Shown one piece after another: positions 18,129-26,581 of a stretch of DNA of 64,000 nt; position 1 is the first letter of the stretch, and each line of letters opens with the position of its first letter. Origin of the DNA: Siminovitchia acidinfaciens (GTDB lineage: Bacteria > Bacillota > Bacilli > Bacillales > Bacillaceae_C); NCBI RefSeq assembly GCF_003605385.1, contig NZ_QYTV02000002.1:125412-189411 (forward strand). Direction: 5' to 3'. The notes under the pieces are model-generated. The model saw only the letters and a list, made by a program, of their open reading frames with translations. It did not search any database and was not told the origin of the DNA. A program made the translations under genes and the position numbers.

Positions 18129-19001
18129 TCATGGGAATAGGTTTATATGGTTCATCTGATTATAAACCTTATTTAAATAAGATAGGTATCGATTATATGA
18201 AATTGAACTTTCGTTATGGAGGATTATGATATGTTGCATTTTATTAGTTATATAACCGCGTGGCAGCATCGAATATTTTGCCAAATGTTTAAACAATGGT
18301 CTTGTGACTAAATTTTCCAGATAGGCTGATTGATTACTCCCAGGCCTTCTTGTCTTATTTAGAGCTTGAATCATTTGTTCAGCGCTCCTTATTCCTAATC
18401 CATGTCCAAAATATGTGCCATCTTCGAGAACAACGGCATTTTCTCCTCTCCACCAAGGGGTTTTTGGATTAAAATCTGGATTATTAAAGTAGATGACATC
18501 TCCTGGTAAGAAATGATTCGTTTTAATGGTGTGTATTCCGAGTTCAGGATCAGAATGCCAGCTATATAAATAGATTTTTTGGAATAATCGATTATATAAG
18601 TGTTCATCAATACTGTTTAGAACGGCATGGTAATAGATAATCATCTTTGCAGTAGCACATTCAAACGCATACAATGAACTATTTTTGTAAATGTCTCGAA
18701 TCGCGTCAGATGGTTTTACACCATACCTTAACTGGAATCCGCCGGCATTTGTCAAAAGCCAATATTGGGGATTACAACGAGATTTTGCTAAGATTGCAAA
18801 CTGTGAATGGCCTTGATTCATGGATCTTGCACTTACTATGATGTTTTTTCGTAACTTGAGTTCAAACGTTAATTCATCCATGGATTGATACGAATAAACG
18901 ATTGGATCTTCATGCATTCGTTGAATGATTACGCGCTCAATACTATCAGATGGCCACATGCCACTTTGTTGAAATTGGACCCCTGCTAGTTGTATCAACA
19001 A
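18129..19001 (-). CDS. tgl: protein-glutamine gamma-glutamyltransferase (spore coat transglutaminase)
   Basis: Forms epsilon-(gamma-glutamyl)lysine cross-links between spore coat proteins, including GerQ, in the mother cell. The 290 residues include the catalytic Cys115 in YAFECATAKMIIYYHAV, and the conserved segments QKIYLYSWHSDPELG, LPGDVIYFNNPDF, WRGENAVVLEDG and YFGHGLGI. B. subtilis Tgl is 245 residues, so this one has a longer C-terminus of about 40 residues. GerQ, its known substrate, is encoded at 33.3 kb. Confidence 0.93.
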   Translation of the reverse strand: MLIQLAGVQFQQSGMWPSDSIERVIIQRMHEDPIVYSYQSMDELTFELKLRKNIIVSARSMNQGHSQFAILAKSRCNPQYWLLTNAGGFQLRYGVKPSDAIRDIYKNSSLYAFECATAKMIIYYHAVLNSIDEHLYNRLFQKIYLYSWHSDPELGIHTIKTNHFLPGDVIYFNNPDFNPKTPWWRGENAVVLEDGTYFGHGLGIRSAEQMIQALNKTRRPGSNQSAYLENLVTRPLFKHLAKYSMLPRGYITNKMQHIIILHNESSISYNRYLSYLNKVYNQMNHINLFP

Positions 19002-19113
19002 TCCTTACTCCAATCTAAATATCATTTGTAGTATTACCAGCGTATTCAACCTTTTTAAATTTGTTGTTAAATTAAAATAAAGTTGTTTAATTTTAATCCA
19101 AAACTACACATTT

Positions 19114-19137
19114 CCCCGTCCATATAAATGGACGGGG
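19114..19137. terminator. perfect hairpin upstream of tgl
   Basis: CCCCGTCCAT and ATGGACGGGG form a perfect 10-base stem around ATAA. No T-run follows on either strand, so it may be a weak or factor-dependent terminator of the small minus-strand frame ending at 19260, or another structural element. Confidence 0.5.
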
Positions 19138-19225
19138 TAGAAATGAATTTATTTAACTTTTGAATTAATCATCGAATAACTCTTTAAGTAAGTAACAATA
19201 ATGTCGTTTAAATCTGAGAGTTTAA

Positions 19226-19252
19226 TTCAACAATCGGGGCCCGATTGTTGAA
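19226..19252 (+). repeat. dispersed repeat copy 13, palindromic form
   Basis: TTCAACAATCGG, three bases, then CCGATTGTTGAA: a perfect 12-base inverted repeat made from the repeat core and its own complement. It starts eight bases beyond the stop of the frame at 19260. Confidence 0.75.
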
Positions 19253-19259
19253 CAAGTTG

Positions 19260-19376
19260 TTATTTCTCAATTCGTACTAATGTTTTTTCAGGCATTTCAA
19301 TCATATCAACAATAAAGTTATCAATTCTTAAAGTTATTTTACATACTCGTTTGTCTTTTGATACCGAGAAAAGCAT
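19260..19376 (-). CDS. possible 38-residue ORF or gene tail
   Basis: A minus-strand frame reads MLFSVSKDKRVCKITLRIDN and ends with a PEKTLVRIEK tail at TAA 19260. No clear ribosome binding site precedes the ATG at 19376, so it could be the C-terminal end of a lost gene. The adjacent repeat copy 13 sits where repeats normally sit, just past minus-strand stops, which supports a gene end here. Family unknown. Confidence 0.35.
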   Translation of the reverse strand: MLFSVSKDKRVCKITLRIDNFIVDMIEMPEKTLVRIEK

Positions 19377-19395
19377 AAAACATGAACAAACAAAG

Positions 19396-19435
19396 GACAC
19401 ACTATTCGATTAGTGCATCCGTTAATCGAAGAACA
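19396..19435 (+). repeat. dispersed GCGCCCG repeat, copy 14
   Basis: GGACACACTATTCGATTAG then TGCATCCGTTAATCGAAGAA; closest in its left part to copy 2. No minus-strand gene lies to its right, only the plus-strand DUF2935 gene. Confidence 0.65.
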
Positions 19436-19532
19436 GAATAGCTATTGTATCCTAAACAGTCTTCGTCAGCATATTCCCATTTATTAAATAATATGAATAG
19501 GGTAAATGGTTGTGATTATTGGGGGGATTGGA

Positions 19533-20378
19533 ATGAATGGAAATGAACATTTGCATGCTGATACAGGTGTAACATCAAGAGTCTTCGTCGAGCGATCGTT
19601 AAATGAAATCCGTTTTTGGTCTAGGATCATGAAAGAACATTCTTTTTTTCTCCGATTAGGTTTTAGAGCAGAGGACACTAAATTAATCCAAGAAGCTAAT
19701 CAATTTTTTCGATTATTTGAACGCATTGAACAAACGGCGCATTCTCTTTCGAATCAAACAGACCCTGAACAAATAAAAAAATTTAATTCGGAAGTACAAC
19801 AAGCCGCAACTAGCATATTTGCATTTAAACGAAAAGTATTGGGACTAATTCTATCTTGCCAATTGCCCGGTGCAAACAACTTCCCCCTTTTGGTTGATCA
19901 TATAAGTAGGGAAGCAAATTATTTTAGGAAGCGTTTAATTGAATTAAATGAAGGTAAACTAAAACCACTTCCTGATGCTATTATTAAAGAAAATGTCTTC
20001 TTCTTAAGGATTATGGCTGACCATGCAAAATTTATTGGCCATTTGTTGGATCCATCCGAAAGGAAGTTAATTGATATCGCCCGAAATTTTAGTAATGATT
20101 TTGATCAATTAATGTATCAAGCAATAGATATAGAATCTATGAAGCCACAATCTCAAACTGTTCCGCTTCTAGATCAATTTCTGGACCAAAATCGTGTGTC
20201 CGTCGCATCCCTTCGGGACTTCAAGAAAACAGCACGTGATCTAATAGAACAATGTAAAATAAAGAGCATTATTCATCCGTTATTAGCAGATCATGTTTTC
20301 CGTGAAGCTGATAGATTCCTTGAAATAATTGATATGTTTGATGCTCATCTTACAAGTAATATTAATCAATCTAGATAG
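19533..20378 (+). CDS. DUF2935 family protein
   Basis: 281 residues from ATG 19533 (MNGNEHLHADTG), chosen because GGGGGGATTGGA precedes it; an upstream GTG-like frame start at 19506 lacks a signal. Two similar helical halves each start with a FW-S-R-I-M-K-EHSFFLRL-like or FLRIMADHAKFI segment, typical of DUF2935, a ferritin-like helical protein of Bacillales thought to bind metal. Function unproven. Single gene. Confidence 0.87.
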   Translation: MNGNEHLHADTGVTSRVFVERSLNEIRFWSRIMKEHSFFLRLGFRAEDTKLIQEANQFFRLFERIEQTAHSLSNQTDPEQIKKFNSEVQQAATSIFAFKRKVLGLILSCQLPGANNFPLLVDHISREANYFRKRLIELNEGKLKPLPDAIIKENVFFLRIMADHAKFIGHLLDPSERKLIDIARNFSNDFDQLMYQAIDIESMKPQSQTVPLLDQFLDQNRVSVASLRDFKKTARDLIEQCKIKSIIHPLLADHVFREADRFLEIIDMFDAHLTSNINQSR

Positions 20379-20792
20379 TGTATCAAGCATTTTGGCATTA
20401 TTAAACTGTTCTAATTCAGAGAATAGTTGTTTTGAAATTCTTCCATTGCTTAGGCTGATTTAACACCGTTAACTTTTGCACACCACCTTAAACAGTCCCT
20501 TAGGGATACTACCAGCGAAGCTGTCAGCATCCGCATTACAATAAGTTATTTAAATTTAATACTTCTACCACGCACACCCCCTTCCTGTTTTGGATGGGGG
20601 TATTATAAAGTTGTTAAACTTTTTAATAAGGATGCCTTAGCAATACAGCCTTTTAAAAATATTAACTTCTTTAATAATCGGGCCTGATTGTTGAAGATCG
20701 TTATTGAAGTATCGCACTCCTTTAGCTTAATAAATACTGGGTATTCGGATTATATGGTTTAACACCCACTGAATTTGATATGTCGCAATATA
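20379..20792. other. non-coding gap with hairpin
   Basis: A hairpin at 20577-20600 (CCCCCTTCC / GGATGGGGG, one mismatch) may end transcription of the DUF2935 gene, although the T-run is poor. Repeat copy 15 follows. No frame is supported. Confidence 0.45.
20668..20696 (+). repeat. dispersed repeat, copy 15
   Basis: TTCTTTAATAATCGGGCC then TGATTGTTGAAGAT, a partly palindromic copy like copy 13. It is 164 bases from the stop of the small membrane protein gene at 20860. Confidence 0.6.
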
Positions 20793-21065
20793 TTCGAAAT
20801 GTGCCTATATCTATTAATTGACCTCATAATTGACCTTACCCATTCAATGAATATATCCATTATTGATCTATATTTTTACCTTTTAATTTGGTAAATAAAA
20901 TAATTAATAAATCTATGGTTAAAAATAGGAAACCAATAACCAATGAATACTTAAAAAGCTTAGCTGTTGAATATCCTCCCACATAAAAAAAATATAAAAA
21001 TAAAAAAAAGAATCCTAACATTAGGAAAAGTCTTTGGAGTTTTATCAAAATCATTTTCTCCTTTT
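20793..21065. repeat. duplicated segment, copy A
   Basis: About 270 bases that are roughly 85% alike to 57663-57925. The homology starts at TCGAAATGTGC downstream of the small membrane gene and ends just after its ribosome binding site (CATTTTCTCCTTTTT on the plus strand). Both copies have the same orientation. Confidence 0.85.
20860..21054 (-). CDS. small two-helix membrane protein, copy A
   Basis: 64 residues: MILIKLQRLF then two hydrophobic helices (about 8-27 and 35-55) joined by VGGYSTAKLFKYS, with a basic tail. It is about 80% identical to the protein at 57719-57913. The shared frame, start and ribosome binding site (GGAGAAAATG) and mostly conservative differences suggest both are genuine genes. 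Function unknown. Confidence 0.65.
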   Translation of the reverse strand: MILIKLQRLFLMLGFFFLFLYFFYVGGYSTAKLFKYSLVIGFLFLTIDLLIILFTKLKGKNIDQ

Positions 21066-21188
21066 TAATTTAATTTTAAAAAAGAAGTACAGAATGCCAC
21101 CGAAATTTTTTTGAATATCAAATTACTTCTCCTCCGTTAAAAATTATTTTAACGATATTAGCCAACAAAATGACCCGATAAAGGAAAA

Positions 21189-21230
21189 GGCACACTGACT
21201 TATTCAATAAGCGCGCCCGTTTATGAAATA
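21189..21230 (+). repeat. dispersed GCGCCCG repeat, copy 16
   Basis: GGCACACTGACTTATTCAAT then AAGCGCGCCCGTTTATGAAATA. It ends seven bases from the DUF1048 stop. It is the last copy before a 28-kb stretch without any. Confidence 0.85.
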
Positions 21231-21236
21231 GTAACG

Positions 21237-21575
21237 TTAACCACGACCAATCGTATCGTTCAGCTTCGTGCGATATTTGTCCCTCCAAGTTTTCGCATCC
21301 TTCACTAGTTCGGCGCAGAAAGCGGCCACGTCCTCACCCGTGAGGTCAGTGACTTTCTTGCTTTCTGCTGCACCTTCCTCGAAGAGGTCGAGAATGCCAC
21401 CAAAGATACGGTTGATGTCGTTCCAGTCAGAGGGACCACCAGAGGTCCACATATATTTTTTGATAGCTTGGTAAGCGTTGTGGTACTCACTTGGAAGTAC
21501 CTTCGCACGTGCTTCCATCGCCTTCCATTCTCGCTTGTCATCTAGACTTCCGATAATTTTTTCAAAAATACTCAT
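21237..21575 (-). CDS. DUF1048 family protein
   Basis: 112 residues ([20 protein letters not shown]...), helical, matching the DUF1048 family found beside PadR regulators in Firmicutes. Function unknown. Its ATG overlaps the PadR stop by four bases (ATGA) with AAAGGAGAGATAAT upstream inside padR, so translation is coupled. The residues [14 protein letters not shown] are typical of the family. Confidence 0.88.
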   Translation of the reverse strand: MSIFEKIIGSLDDKREWKAMEARAKVLPSEYHNAYQAIKKYMWTSGGPSDWNDINRIFGGILDLFEEGAAESKKVTDLTGEDVAAFCAELVKDAKTWRDKYRTKLNDTIGRG

Positions 21576-21916
21576 ATTATCTCTCCTTTTGATTTTGTTT
21601 TAGTTTTAAGATCGTTAATTTTACTTGAGATGAATTCCCATTTCTTCCAAAAAATTTTAAGTTGCTCTCGACCTGCTGCGTTGAGTGTGTAAAATTTTCT
21701 TGGCGGTCCCATATTGGATGGCTTTTTCTCGATGTCCACCAGGTTGTTTTTCTCAAGGCGCATAGTAATCGTATAAACTGTGCCTTCAACTACTTCTGTG
21801 AAGCCGAGTTCTCTCAGTTGTTGCGTGATTTCATAGCCGTAAGTTTCGCCACAGCTGATGATCTCAAGCACACAACCCTCAAGCACTCCTTTCAACATTT
21901 CTGTTATATTCTCCAC
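21572..21916 (-). CDS. PadR-family transcriptional regulator
   Basis: I start at GTG 21916 ([14 protein letters not shown]), seven bases after GGAGG, giving 114 residues as is typical for short PadR proteins; the open frame to 22042 runs over the promoter. The winged-helix domain has the PadR segment [18 protein letters not shown] and the wing [17 protein letters not shown]. It probably represses its own operon with DUF1048. An inverted repeat and sigma-A promoter lie just upstream. Confidence 0.9.
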   Translation of the reverse strand: MENITEMLKGVLEGCVLEIISCGETYGYEITQQLRELGFTEVVEGTVYTITMRLEKNNLVDIEKKPSNMGPPRKFYTLNAAGREQLKIFWKKWEFISSKINDLKTKTKSKGEII

Positions 21917-21980
21917 TTTTTTCCTCCGTTTGTATTTCTTTAATATTTTTTGAGTACTCTGTAACATAGGTGTTCTGTGA

Positions 21981-21997
21981 TACTGGTATTCAGTATT
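21981..21997. promoter_or_regulatory. candidate PadR operator
   Basis: Perfect inverted repeat ATACTG-GTATT-CAGTAT located just downstream of the -10 box of the padR promoter, well placed for autorepression. Confidence 0.45.
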
Positions 21998-22013
21998 ACT
22001 TACTGCGGGTATA

Positions 22014-22042
22014 TAGTAATACATATTAGTGTCACTTGTCAA
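22014..22042 (-). promoter_or_regulatory. sigma-A promoter of padR-DUF1048
   Basis: On the minus strand TTGACA (22042-22037), 17 bases, TACTAT (22019-22014). It is about 98 bases upstream of the GTG start. Confidence 0.65.
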
Positions 22043-22276
22043 GAATAAATATTTTCGTCAAAAAATACCGTTATTGTCCCGTTACTTTAGGTACATTTCT
22101 TCACAGTATCTTTCTAAATTTAACTATAACTGGACATTTCCTCCCTGTTCCACTCCAACAAAACTTTCTTAATTTGTAAGATCACCAATGATTCACTATC
22201 GCCAAACTTTGATTCGTAGAACCTTCTTATTTTAAAAGTGTCTTGAATTAATCAGAATATGATATAAATGCAAAAA

Positions 22277-22306
22277 AACTAACCGCCAACATAATGACGG
22301 TTAGTT
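22277..22306. terminator. bidirectional terminator after tcyP
   Basis: ACTAACCG (from about 22277) pairs with CGGTTAGT, flanked by A-runs and T-runs on both sides. It lies eight bases beyond the tcyP stop. Confidence 0.88.
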
Positions 22307-22313
22307 TTTTTGC

Positions 22314-23708
22314 TTAAAATGATGAGCTATCTTCAATTGCTGTTTTATCATTAAATGTTTTCAAATTCAGTTTCCCCAAGATTCGTGCTGTCAATGTTCC
22401 GGAAACCATGCTGTCATTTACATTTACAGCTGTACGCCCCATATCGATTAGTGCCTCAATTGATATCAGCAACCCTGCCAATGCGACTGGAAGACCCATG
22501 GAAGATAACACGATTAATGCTGCGAAGGTTGCCCCTCCGCCCACACCGGCAACGCCAAATGAACTGATTCCGATAATTAACACCAATTTGATGATAAATG
22601 CTGGTGTAAGTGGATCAATCCCTACTGTTGGAGCAATCATGACTGCCAGCATGGCAGGATACAATCCCGCACAGCCGTTTTGCCCAATGGTTGCTCCAAA
22701 CGAAGCTGACATGTTAGCGATTCCTGTATCAACACCAAGTGAGTTTTTCTGTGCTTGGATGTTCAGTGGAATCGTACCTGCACTCGAGCGGGATGTAAAA
22801 GCAAACCCTAGCACAGGCATGACCTTTCTTAGGTACGTGATTGGATTTAAACCAAAAATCCCCACTAATAAAAGATGGAAAATCATAATGACGAATAAAC
22901 CGACATAAGAGGCAATCACGAATTTTCCAAGCTGAACAATACCAGCCACATCTGTTTTAGCCACCGTATTTGCCATCAAAGCCAGAATTCCAAATGGTGT
23001 CAGGCGCAAAATCAATGTTACGATCCGCATAACAACTGCATAAAATGCATTCACGATTTTCGTAAACATTTCGGCTTGTTCCGGATTTTTTCTCCGTAAC
23101 CCAAGGACAGCAATCCCAACGATGATGGAGAAAATGACCACTGCAATGACCGAAGTTGAGCGCTCTCCTGTCATATCTAGAAAGATATTGGATGGAATAA
23201 AACTAAGGATTTTCTGCGGCGTTGTTAAATCCTCTACTTCTCCAAGTTTTTCTAAAAGCATATCCCCTCGATCTATTTCAGCCTGTCCCGCTTCAATTTG
23301 ATCTGCATTCAAATCAAATAGTGCAGCAGATCCAATTCCAATCAAAGCGGCCACCATAGCCGTCGAAACTAAGAAACCAATAATCCAGGCAGACATTTTT
23401 CCAAGGTCTGCTGATTTTTCCAAGTTAATGATGGATTGAATGATAGACACCATGACAAGTGGTACGACAATCATCATCAACAGTTTGATATATCCGCTTC
23501 CGACAATACTATACCAATCTGCTGTAGTCGTTAAAATTTCTGAATCTACTCCATAGATGGCCTGTAAAAGTGCACCAAGTATAATGCCAGCACCTAAACC
23601 CGTAAATACGCGTTTTGTAAACGACACATGTTTCTTTTGCATAAAAATAAGAAGTCCAATAATCGCAAGTAAAGCAACGATATTCACGCTAATTAATAGT
23701 ATATCCAT
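22314..23708 (-). CDS. tcyP: L-cystine/proton symporter TcyP
   Basis: 464 residues with about nine hydrophobic segments, of the dicarboxylate/amino acid:cation symporter family and matching B. subtilis TcyP (463 residues) in length and N-terminus (QKKHVSFTKRVF). The substrate region has AFTSRSSAGTIPLNIQAQ and GATIGQNGCAGLYPAML. Imports cystine as sulfur source. ATG follows AAAGGGGGACATC. In B. subtilis the gene is repressed by CymR, and a candidate site is present upstream. Confidence 0.92.
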   Translation of the reverse strand: MDILLISVNIVALLAIIGLLIFMQKKHVSFTKRVFTGLGAGIILGALLQAIYGVDSEILTTTADWYSIVGSGYIKLLMMIVVPLVMVSIIQSIINLEKSADLGKMSAWIIGFLVSTAMVAALIGIGSAALFDLNADQIEAGQAEIDRGDMLLEKLGEVEDLTTPQKILSFIPSNIFLDMTGERSTSVIAVVIFSIIVGIAVLGLRRKNPEQAEMFTKIVNAFYAVVMRIVTLILRLTPFGILALMANTVAKTDVAGIVQLGKFVIASYVGLFVIMIFHLLLVGIFGLNPITYLRKVMPVLGFAFTSRSSAGTIPLNIQAQKNSLGVDTGIANMSASFGATIGQNGCAGLYPAMLAVMIAPTVGIDPLTPAFIIKLVLIIGISSFGVAGVGGGATFAALIVLSSMGLPVALAGLLISIEALIDMGRTAVNVNDSMVSGTLTARILGKLNLKTFNDKTAIEDSSSF

Positions 23709-24264
23709 GATGTCCCCCTTTCTCTATTTGGCTCAGTATGTTTTTTTATGATATGCATCACTGTTTACTGTGCCACAGAATAAAAGAATAATTCCTATCT
23801 AATTAGTATGTTTAATAAAATAATAATATACATGCCACAAGTGATTCTGTCAATATTTTGGTTTAACGAACCATTTTCATGAGTCCCTATTTTAGAAGAG
23901 GTTGTATAGAGATACTGAACTTGATAAATTGACTTCTCCGTAAAACAAATCCAGTAAAATAGATTTCAATGAGTTTATTAATTTGTGAGGGGCTTTTTTT
24001 CTAAATAGGAATTTCAGTTAATTTCACTTTTATTCCAACCCCTCTTTTCTGAACGCGTCCTTATTAATTGCAAGGGTGTGGCACATTGAAAAATGGAATG
24101 AAACTGTTATTTAATTAAGCCGTTCCAGTTTTTAAGATAGCAATATTTCGTCACAATCTGGATTAGTTTTGACACCACACCGATCAATATTCTATTATAT
24201 ACCGGATAACAATCGTATGGGATGGAAAGAGCATTCCTGACAGGCAGCTGATTGTGAAATTTAA
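23709..24264. other. intergenic region upstream of tcyP
   Basis: About 555 bases. The left part should hold the tcyP promoter and the candidate CymR site. The right part, leading to the YdeI gene, holds no frame I trust. Confidence 0.5.
23790..23812 (-). promoter_or_regulatory. candidate CymR box upstream of tcyP
   Basis: On the minus strand the stretch ends TAATTAGATAGGAATT. The GGAATT half and the AT-rich spacing resemble B. subtilis CymR sites that control cystine uptake genes. The match to the left half is loose. Confidence 0.35.
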
Positions 24265-24279
24265 GAGGGGTGTTCCTTG

Positions 24280-24867
24280 ATGACAAATAGTGAAACGAAT
24301 CCCAAGGTTGATGAATTTTTAAATAAAGCAAAAAAGTGGAAAGATGAATTTGAGCAGTTGAGAAATATCTCCCTTAACTGTGCGTTGGATGAAGATTTTA
24401 AGTGGAGGAATCCTTGTTACACTTTTGAGGGAAAAAACATTGTGTTAATACAAGGTTTTAAAGAATATTGTGCGCTTCTGTTTCCCAAAGGAGCCTTGTT
24501 GAAGGACCCTCATGGAATTCTCATCCAGCAAACGGAGAATGTACAGGCGGCGCGCCAGATCCGATTCACCAATGTCGAGGATATAGTGGAATTGGAAGCT
24601 TTCTTGAGAGCTTATATTCTAGAAGCCGTTGAAGTTGAAAAAGCCGGATTGAAAGTGGAAAAGAAGACAGACCTCACCATTCCTGAAGAACTTCAAAATA
24701 AATTTGAAGAAAACCCTGCCTTGAAAACTGCTTTTGAAGCATTGACGCCTGGACGGCAAAGAGCATACTGCCTCTATTTTTCCGCCCCCAAACAATCAAA
24801 AACCAAGGTGTCAAGGATCGAAAAATATACGCAACAAATTCTCGATGGCAAGGGATTAAATGATTAA
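24280..24867 (+). CDS. YdeI/OmpD-associated family protein (DUF1801)
   Basis: 195 residues. The N-terminal DUF1801 domain contains DFKWRNPCYTFEGKNIVLIQ and YCALLFPKGALLKDP; the C-terminal YdeI part has ALTPGRQRAYCLYFSAPKQ and RIEKYTQQILDGKGLND. It is homologous to B. subtilis YdeI, involved in resistance to some antimicrobial peptides, but the mechanism is unclear. ATG at 24280 is preceded by GAGGGG; an adjacent TTG at 24277 is the alternative start. Confidence 0.9.
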   Translation: MTNSETNPKVDEFLNKAKKWKDEFEQLRNISLNCALDEDFKWRNPCYTFEGKNIVLIQGFKEYCALLFPKGALLKDPHGILIQQTENVQAARQIRFTNVEDIVELEAFLRAYILEAVEVEKAGLKVEKKTDLTIPEELQNKFEENPALKTAFEALTPGRQRAYCLYFSAPKQSKTKVSRIEKYTQQILDGKGLND

Positions 24868-24939
24868 TTGAAGAAATTAAGTCGGACAAGGCATGCCCTG
24901 TCCGACCCATCTCTTCTAATTTCAGAAAACCCATCATGA

Positions 24940-25272
24940 TCAACCGTGATCAACCACAACAACCTGTGCGTCGTCATCAAACGGATTGATTACCCGATGC
25001 GGCACTTCGTCTGGAATGATAAAAGCATCACCCGCTTGCCATTCAGCAAGCTCTTCTCCCATTTCTACCTTGATGCTTCCAGAGATGACATAGAACGCAT
25101 GCCCGTCAAAACAAACATGATCTGCTTCATAACCAGACGGGTACTTCACCAAGCGCAACCGCTGTTTGTCAGTTTCCAGCCATTTTGAAAAAGCTCCGGT
25201 CGACGCCTTGTCAGGTGTGAATTCCTCTTCCGTCTTTGCGATTTTTACTTTTGATAGATTCGAATTAGCCAT
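24940..25272 (-). CDS. cupin-domain protein
   Basis: 110 residues with both cupin motifs: VCFDGHAFYVISGSIKVEMGE (first) and GDAFIIPDEVPHRVINPFD (second). Histidines in FDGHAF and VPHRV could bind metal, although the first motif lacks the usual HxH pair. Small single-domain cupins are enzymes or sensors of unknown substrate. It converges with the YdeI gene, 72 bases away. Confidence 0.85.
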   Translation of the reverse strand: MANSNLSKVKIAKTEEEFTPDKASTGAFSKWLETDKQRLRLVKYPSGYEADHVCFDGHAFYVISGSIKVEMGEELAEWQAGDAFIIPDEVPHRVINPFDDDAQVVVVDHG

Positions 25273-25593
25273 ACCCTGTCCACTCCCATATAAGATTTAT
25301 TTGAACAAGCTGCTTTACAACTTTTCAAACATCGCATTTTAATTATCTTCTAAATATTTTCATTTCTACTATTGTAATCAACGCTGCGAGAGCAATCAAC
25401 AGGAATAGGTGCCTTGGTACCTTTTGATTTGTTTAGAACCTGATACTCGAATTAAAAACGCGGCATTTTTTAAAGCTCCTTCGCTTCGGTCCCAATCAAA
25501 TTTTTCGGGAATACTGGGCAAATACTTCAACCAGCGAATCATCAAACTCCCGTTGTCGCCTTCCATATTGATATTCATGGTTATAAATCTTAA
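25273..25593. other. gap with doubtful frame
   Basis: A 60-codon minus-strand frame at 25396-25578 (MNINMEGDNGSLMIRWLKYL...) has no ribosome binding site and no recognised family. It might be a relic. Nothing else is seen. Confidence 0.3.
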
Positions 25594-25625
25594 TTAACCC
25601 TGTCCTAAACTTAGGACAGGGTTAA
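25594..25625. terminator. perfect 15-base inverted repeat
   Basis: TTAACCCTGTCCTAA, AC, TTAGGACAGGGTTAA. The two-base loop would force a four-base hairpin loop in RNA. It sits 50 bases beyond the VOC gene stop, so it may terminate it, but there is no T-run. Confidence 0.55.
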
Positions 25626-25674
25626 CATGATATTGGTTCATTTTGAAAAAGGAGCATTACGGAACTTTATTTCG

Positions 25675-26064
25675 TCATGAGTTTTGTTGAGCGATCTGAA
25701 TCAGGTTGCCGCATGTATCGTCGAAGACCGCTATTGTGACTGGCCCTACATCTTTCGGCTCCATCGTAAATTTCACACCCAGATTCATTAATCGTTCGTA
25801 CTCTTTGTGAACATCTGAAACCCCAAACATCGTTGCAGGGATACCGTCGCCATATATCTTCTGTTGGTACTCTTTGGCAGCTGGATGGTTATTCGGTTCG
25901 AGCAACAGCTCGGTACCTTCCTGATCTTCGGGAGAAACAAGCGTAATCCACCTATATTCTCCTGCGGGAACGTCATGCTTTTTTTCAAAACCCAGGATTT
26001 CTGAATAAAACTCAAGTGCCTTGTCTTGATCTTGTACGAATATACTGGTAACAATGATTTTCAT
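25675..26064 (-). CDS. VOC-family (glyoxalase-like) protein
   Basis: 129 residues from ATG 26064 (MKIIVTSIFVQDQDKALEFY), preceded by AAAGGAGG; the frame extends to 26163 without a better signal. Paired beta-alpha-beta-beta-beta modules are visible: FYSEILGFEKK in the first, TMEPKDVGPVTIAVFDDTCGN in the second. The metal ligand Glu in ELLLEPN is present. The VOC superfamily includes lyases, dioxygenases and resistance proteins; the role is unknown. Confidence 0.88.
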   Translation of the reverse strand: MKIIVTSIFVQDQDKALEFYSEILGFEKKHDVPAGEYRWITLVSPEDQEGTELLLEPNNHPAAKEYQQKIYGDGIPATMFGVSDVHKEYERLMNLGVKFTMEPKDVGPVTIAVFDDTCGNLIQIAQQNS

Positions 26065-26485
26065 ACTGTTTTTGCCTCCTTTGATGTTTGTTTGGCACTG
26101 CGGGAATATTGCTATACAGAACAATCCACATTTCGCCATGAAGTTCCATTCCGAATTTAACATAACACTTAATCAGTGTTCGAAATTAGGTCTTCCATAA
26201 TACATTAGTTAAACAACTTTATTGTACCTCAAGACTTTCTAAACATCCTTCAAGATGCGCACAAATGTTTATGTTGCGCAAAACAACCTCATTATGTTGC
26301 TCCACATCAATAACCATCTGGAAAAACATGGATACTCCGCTTTTCGACTTCTTATAGAGACCTGTTTCTTTATAAAAGGCAAGCTGCCATGGAAACACGA
26401 ATTGTTTTGGCACCGGATGAGCGCTTGAACAGCAGCCCACATCAAGTATGCTGAAGGAAATAAATTGACAGACTAGAGTGAAAAC
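26065..26485. other. gap with possible gene relic
   Basis: A minus-strand frame at 26219-26509 ends in a protein-like stretch (KSKSGVSMFFQMVIDVEQHN...) but its first half looks random and no ribosome binding site is seen. It may be the tail of a lost gene fused by chance to open sequence. No family is recognised. Confidence 0.3.
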
Positions 26486-26553
26486 GACCATACTACTAAT
26501 AATAAACAATCACCGTACTGTCCGCATTTCCGAGGCTGTCAGGCAGTATGGTC
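26486..26553 (+). promoter_or_regulatory. possible attenuator in the transaldolase leader
   Basis: AGTATGGTC (26545-26553) can pair with GACCATACT (26486-26494) or, shifted by one, with ACCGTACTG (26512-26520). The two stems exclude each other and the 3' arm is followed by TTTTC, as in a terminator/antiterminator switch. It ends 28 bases before the transaldolase ATG. Confidence 0.4.
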
Positions 26554-26581
26554 TTTTCTAAAACGAAGGGATGATAAATTG

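Noticed and set aside
22408-22908. 166-codon plus-strand frame inside tcyP
   Set aside because: It is antisense to a full-length, well-conserved TcyP.
23885-24276. 74-codon minus-strand frame at 24107-24331
   Set aside because: It has no ribosome binding site, overlaps the start of the YdeI gene and shows no protein-like pattern.
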